A stretch of DNA of 29,868 nt from a virus. The notes under the pieces were generated by a model. It was given only the letters and a program-made list of their open reading frames with translations, did no database searches and had not been told where the DNA came from. Location: IMG/VR virus record IMGVR_UViG_3300020469_000171, positions 1-29,868 of that record; one strand, 5' to 3'. This document shows, piece after piece, positions 27,547-29,868 of this stretch. Every line of letters starts with the position of its first letter. Position 1 is the stretch's first letter. Made by a program: the position numbers and the translations under genes.

Positions 27547-27774
27547 ATGGCAGACATTAAGGTCAGAGTAGGGCAAAAAAACGCCGTTAAGGTTATTTCT
27601 TCACTTGCTGGAGCCCAAGGACTCTCCTTAGCTGAACTTAGCGACGTAAATGCTGCGAACCTACTTAATGGAATGGTCTTAGTTTATAATGGAGCAACTC
27701 AAAAATGGGATGCCACATTGTCTTTGACACCTGGAACAGACTCGAATTTAGACATCAACGGGGGAAATTTTTAA
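27547..27774 (+). CDS. 75-aa small fibre-like structural protein
   Basis: This short protein begins ADIKVRVGQKNAVKVISSLAG. It then has LSLAELSDVNAANLLNGMVLVYNGATQKWDA in outline (residues 26-57), a 'LSDVN…G-VLVYN…W-A' motif that recurs in tail-fibre proteins of T4-like phages. It ends LDINGGNF. The next gene's ATG follows its TAA without a gap, and that gene also ends in a D/N-G-G-x-F pentapeptide (LDGGTF). I infer a small fibre or fibre-cap subunit made together with the 527-aa protein. It has no signal or membrane segment. It could also be a remnant of a longer fibre gene, though both ends look intact. Confidence 0.7.
   Translation: MADIKVRVGQKNAVKVISSLAGAQGLSLAELSDVNAANLLNGMVLVYNGATQKWDATLSLTPGTDSNLDINGGNF
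27760..27767 (+). promoter_or_regulatory. GGGGGAAA ribosome-binding site inside the end of the 75-aa gene
   Basis: A GGGGGAAA run ends 7 nt before the ATG at 27775 and is the strongest Shine-Dalgarno-like sequence I see in the window. It lies within the codons for the C-terminal NGGN of the upstream protein, so the same bases serve coding and initiation. With zero intergenic distance, this supports efficient coupled translation of the 527-aa protein. Confidence 0.55.
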
Positions 27775-29358
27775 ATGGCTAGCATTATTAGGATCAAACG
27801 ATCCTCTGGTACTAACAAACCTGCCAGCCTAAATTGGGGAGAAATGGGCTATGTAACTGGTATCGGCAGTTACGGTGGAGTAAATCAATATAAAGATAGA
27901 ATATTTGTCGGTGATGATGGAAGTAATGTGTTCTCAGTAGGAGGACATTATTATACTTCTATGATGGACCATCAACCAGGTGCGGTTAATGGTGTTGTAA
28001 ATACAAGAAATAGTGATGGTGGTATAGTTGCTGTTCTTGATAATAATAGAAAAGTTGATCAGTGGAATGTAGATAATCTTAGAATGGATGGTAGGACTCT
28101 ATCATCTACAGATACAGATGGTGATGTAATATTTGCTACTAATGGAACTGGTGAATTTGCTGTTACTGATGATACAGCATTCTCATTTGGTTCTGATAAG
28201 GATGTTAAATTTGAATATGATGAAGATGGTAATGATGAGTTAGTAGTATCCAGTCCTACTGGTAAGCAAGTTAAGTTTACTACCCCATTAAATGTTCAAA
28301 CTTCATCATATTTTGGTAAAGTTAAGATTGAAGATAATATAATTTCTACCGTAAGTGGTGCTGGTGACAAACTGTTTATTGACCCATATCCAGATGGTTT
28401 AAGTAATGAAGGTGATGTTATCATCAAAGGTAACTTACAAATCGATGGTACAACAACTTCAGTTAACTCAACTGCAGTAACAGTTAATGATCCAATATTT
28501 GTTATTGGTGATGTTACGAGTTCTAGAGTAGTTACTGCTCCAGCTACAACTGGTGTTAGTACAATTACAATTGATTCTGTTGTTGGTATTAATACTGGTG
28601 ACGTTGTAAGTGGTCATGCATCACTTCCAAACTCTGGATTAACAACAGTTACTGAAGTTAATACTACAAATAAAGTTATTACTATTCAGGGAAGTACTTC
28701 TGCTGGTATTACAACAACTTCAGAATTAACAATTACTCATGCTTACGATACTAATACAGATCGTGGTATAGCATTTAAGTACAATACTGGTATTGGTACT
28801 GCAAATAACAAAACTGGTTTCTTTGGTTATGTAGATGCAGATACAAATAGCGGAAGTAATGCTCCTGCAAGATCTTGGACATACGTTCCAGATGCAGGTA
28901 CAGCAAGTAACACAGTATCTGGAACAAGAGGTTTCTTAGATATCAAAGGTATCTACTACCAGACTGCTGATTATAATGCTAATGGTGCTGTATACTTTGA
29001 TGAGAATGGATTACAGACCTCAACTAATAATCCAGCTGCTCCTATAGTAACATCTAAGCAGATCCTAACTGCCGTTACTAAGAACACTCTACCTTTACCA
29101 TCTACAGTAACTCTTAATGCTGGTGATGTTGTTAGGCAGGATACTAGTGGTGCTTACGGTGTTGTTGAAAGTCCTGTATCTAATGGAAATTCAATTGACT
29201 TAATTGGTGTTGAGGGAACTTTCACCAATACTTACAATATTAGAAGAGAGGGGCAAAATGGTGCTGTTGAAAATCTATCAGTAATTCCATCATCAGTTTC
29301 TGTGATATATACTAATAAGCCTCACTGGTCTTCAACACTTGATGGGGGTACTTTCTAA
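27775..29358 (+). CDS. 527-aa tail-fibre-like structural protein
   Basis: The N terminus (IIRIKRSSGTNKPASLNWGE, then GYV and RIFVGDDG at residues 42-49) has the 'L-x-x-GE-x-GY … VGDDG' pattern of virion-attachment domains seen in Mtd-type tropism proteins and many fibres. Residues about 213-246 (GDVIIKGNLQIDGTTTSVNS…VTVNDPIFVIGD) and 325-370 (DRGIAFKYN…KTGFFGYVDAD…WTYVPD) are blocks common in T4-like cyanophage fibre proteins. Between them sits a 'GVSTITIDSVVGINTGDVV' module like those in the giant baseplate proteins. The C terminus TNKPHWSSTLDGGTF shares the DGGxF ending with the preceding 75-aa protein. A receptor-contact or fibre role is inferred from these motifs. Neither an enzyme motif nor a self-cleaving chaperone domain is visible. 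Confidence 0.75.
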   Translation: MASIIRIKRSSGTNKPASLNWGEMGYVTGIGSYGGVNQYKDRIFVGDDGSNVFSVGGHYYTSMMDHQPGAVNGVVNTRNSDGGIVAVLDNNRKVDQWNVDNLRMDGRTLSSTDTDGDVIFATNGTGEFAVTDDTAFSFGSDKDVKFEYDEDGNDELVVSSPTGKQVKFTTPLNVQTSSYFGKVKIEDNIISTVSGAGDKLFIDPYPDGLSNEGDVIIKGNLQIDGTTTSVNSTAVTVNDPIFVIGDVTSSRVVTAPATTGVSTITIDSVVGINTGDVVSGHASLPNSGLTTVTEVNTTNKVITIQGSTSAGITTTSELTITHAYDTNTDRGIAFKYNTGIGTANNKTGFFGYVDADTNSGSNAPARSWTYVPDAGTASNTVSGTRGFLDIKGIYYQTADYNANGAVYFDENGLQTSTNNPAAPIVTSKQILTAVTKNTLPLPSTVTLNAGDVVRQDTSGAYGVVESPVSNGNSIDLIGVEGTFTNTYNIRREGQNGAVENLSVIPSSVSVIYTNKPHWSSTLDGGTF

Positions 29359-29369
29359 CCTAAAAGATT

Positions 29370-29585
29370 ATGCAACAACAAAATAATGGTGACGTTGATG
29401 TTAATGTTCTTGTGAGTTTATATAATGGTAAATTGGCACAATCATTAAATCAAAATGTACTTTTGGAAGCAAAATTGCAAACTTTAAAAAATGATTTTGA
29501 AGAAGAAACAAAAGTCCTTCAACAGGAAATTGTTACTTTACAAGAAGAAATTCAAAAACTGAAAAAGACTAAGAAAACTGATTAG
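29370..29585 (+). CDS. 71-aa coiled-coil protein of unknown function
   Basis: The ATG lies 11 nt after the fibre gene's stop. The first 20 residues (QQQNNGDVDVNVLVSLYNGK) are polar. The rest, from about residue 22 to 68, is a continuous amphipathic helix with leucine/valine heptads (LNQNVLLEAKLQTLKNDF, TKVLQQEIVTLQEEIQKLKK), predicting a coiled-coil oligomer. It contains no cysteine, glycine-rich or membrane segment. Its place between a fibre gene and gp13 suggests a fibre-assembly chaperone or a small neck/whisker component, but nothing in the sequence decides this. The stop is 5 nt from the gp13 ATG. Confidence 0.72.
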   Translation: MQQQNNGDVDVNVLVSLYNGKLAQSLNQNVLLEAKLQTLKNDFEEETKVLQQEIVTLQEEIQKLKKTKKTD

Positions 29586-29590
29586 AAGAT

Positions 29591-29868
29591 ATGGCAAAAC
29601 CAGCAAGTAGACAACAACTTATAGATTACTGCTTAAGGAAACTGGGTGCTCCTGTGCTGGAGATCAACGTTGACGATGATCAAATAGATGATTTAGTCGA
29701 TGATGCAATACAACTGTTCAACGAGAGACACTTTGACGGTGTTGAAAGGATGTATCTTAAGTATAAGATTACTCAAGCAGATTTAGATAGAGGTAGAGCA
29801 AAAGGTACAGATGGAGTTGGTATTGTAACTACAACTGCTACTTCCACAAATATAGCAGGTTACGGAAC
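29591..29868 (+). CDS. gp13: neck protein gp13, N-terminal part (runs off the window)
   Basis: The ATG at 29591 opens MAKPASRQQLIDYCLRKLGA, then EINVDDDQIDDLVDDAIQLF, then ERHFDGVERMYLKYKIT. T4 gp13 has the same order: ELKDVILRRLGAP, TPDQIYDCIQRALELY, YHFDG. gp13 with gp14 forms the neck that completes the DNA-filled head and joins it to the tail. A purine-rich GAAGAT directly precedes the ATG. About 92 codons are present, versus roughly 300 in T4. The small gap from the 71-aa gene and the absence of a promoter indicate cotranscription from the 27510 promoter. Confidence 0.88.
   Translation, partial: MAKPASRQQLIDYCLRKLGAPVLEINVDDDQIDDLVDDAIQLFNERHFDGVERMYLKYKITQADLDRGRAKGTDGVGIVTTTATSTNIAGYG

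Noticed and set aside
27547-29358. Idea that the 75-aa and 527-aa genes are one gene split by a stop or frameshift
   Set aside because: The 75-aa product has a complete C-terminal motif, an in-frame TAA, and a strong ribosome-binding site for a new ATG with its own attachment-domain start. This looks like two genes.
29344-29369. Possible terminator or promoter in the gap before the 71-aa gene
   Set aside because: The 11-nt gap holds no inverted repeat and no NATAAATA; the G run belongs to the fibre gene's last codons.

Overview
The window looks like part of the structural late region of a T4-like marine myovirus, most probably a cyanophage (Kyanoviridae-type, Prochlorococcus or Synechococcus host). 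The evidence is a recognisable baseplate-to-neck gene order (gp25, gp6, a giant wedge protein, gp8, a giant DUF4815-type protein, then several small genes and gp13), AT-rich base composition, all genes on the + strand, nearly no intergenic space, and T4-type late promoters (NATAAATA) in three of the few gaps. A pelagiphage or other marine T4-like host cannot be excluded from this window alone. I saw no tRNA gene, insertion sequence, CRISPR array, integrase or auxiliary metabolic gene.

Layout. Positions 1-117 hold the 3' end of an unidentified gene. A late promoter at 120-127 precedes an apparently continuous unit of about 17 kb: gp25 (158-559), gp6 (561-2504) and a single 4943-codon ORF (2505-17336) in the gp7 position. 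A second late promoter (17346-17353) precedes gp8 (17385-18986), a 2505-aa baseplate/fibre-like protein (18993-26510), and a basic 167-aa protein (26510-27013). A perfect 13-bp inverted repeat (27022-27048) lies just before a TTG-started 88-aa gene (27052-27318), which overlaps a 67-aa gene (27315-27518). A third late promoter (27510-27517) precedes a 75-aa fibre-like protein, a 527-aa fibre-like protein and a 71-aa coiled-coil protein. The window ends inside gp13 (from 29591).

How the genes work together. gp25, gp6, the giant gp7-position protein and gp8 would build the baseplate wedges. The DUF4815 protein occupies the place of T4 gp9-gp12 and probably forms baseplate periphery or fibres. 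The 27547-29585 genes look like further fibre components, and gp13 belongs to the neck that closes the filled head. The giant protein is a mosaic of recurring small beta-rich modules (GSGY-type, NHG/GD-type, 'GNEIITYT'-type, FTC/YPRxTDP repeats and one YHYH-like domain). Some of these modules also occur in gp8, the DUF4815 protein and the 527-aa protein.

The most interesting observation is that the two small proteins between the tail genes, at 26510 and 27052, begin with MKTFQEF and MKTLKEF followed by LCE|G and LNE|S. This closely resembles the capsid-targeting sequence and gp21 protease site of the T4 internal proteins (MKTYQEFIAE|A). They are therefore candidates for head-packaged proteins ejected into the host with the DNA.
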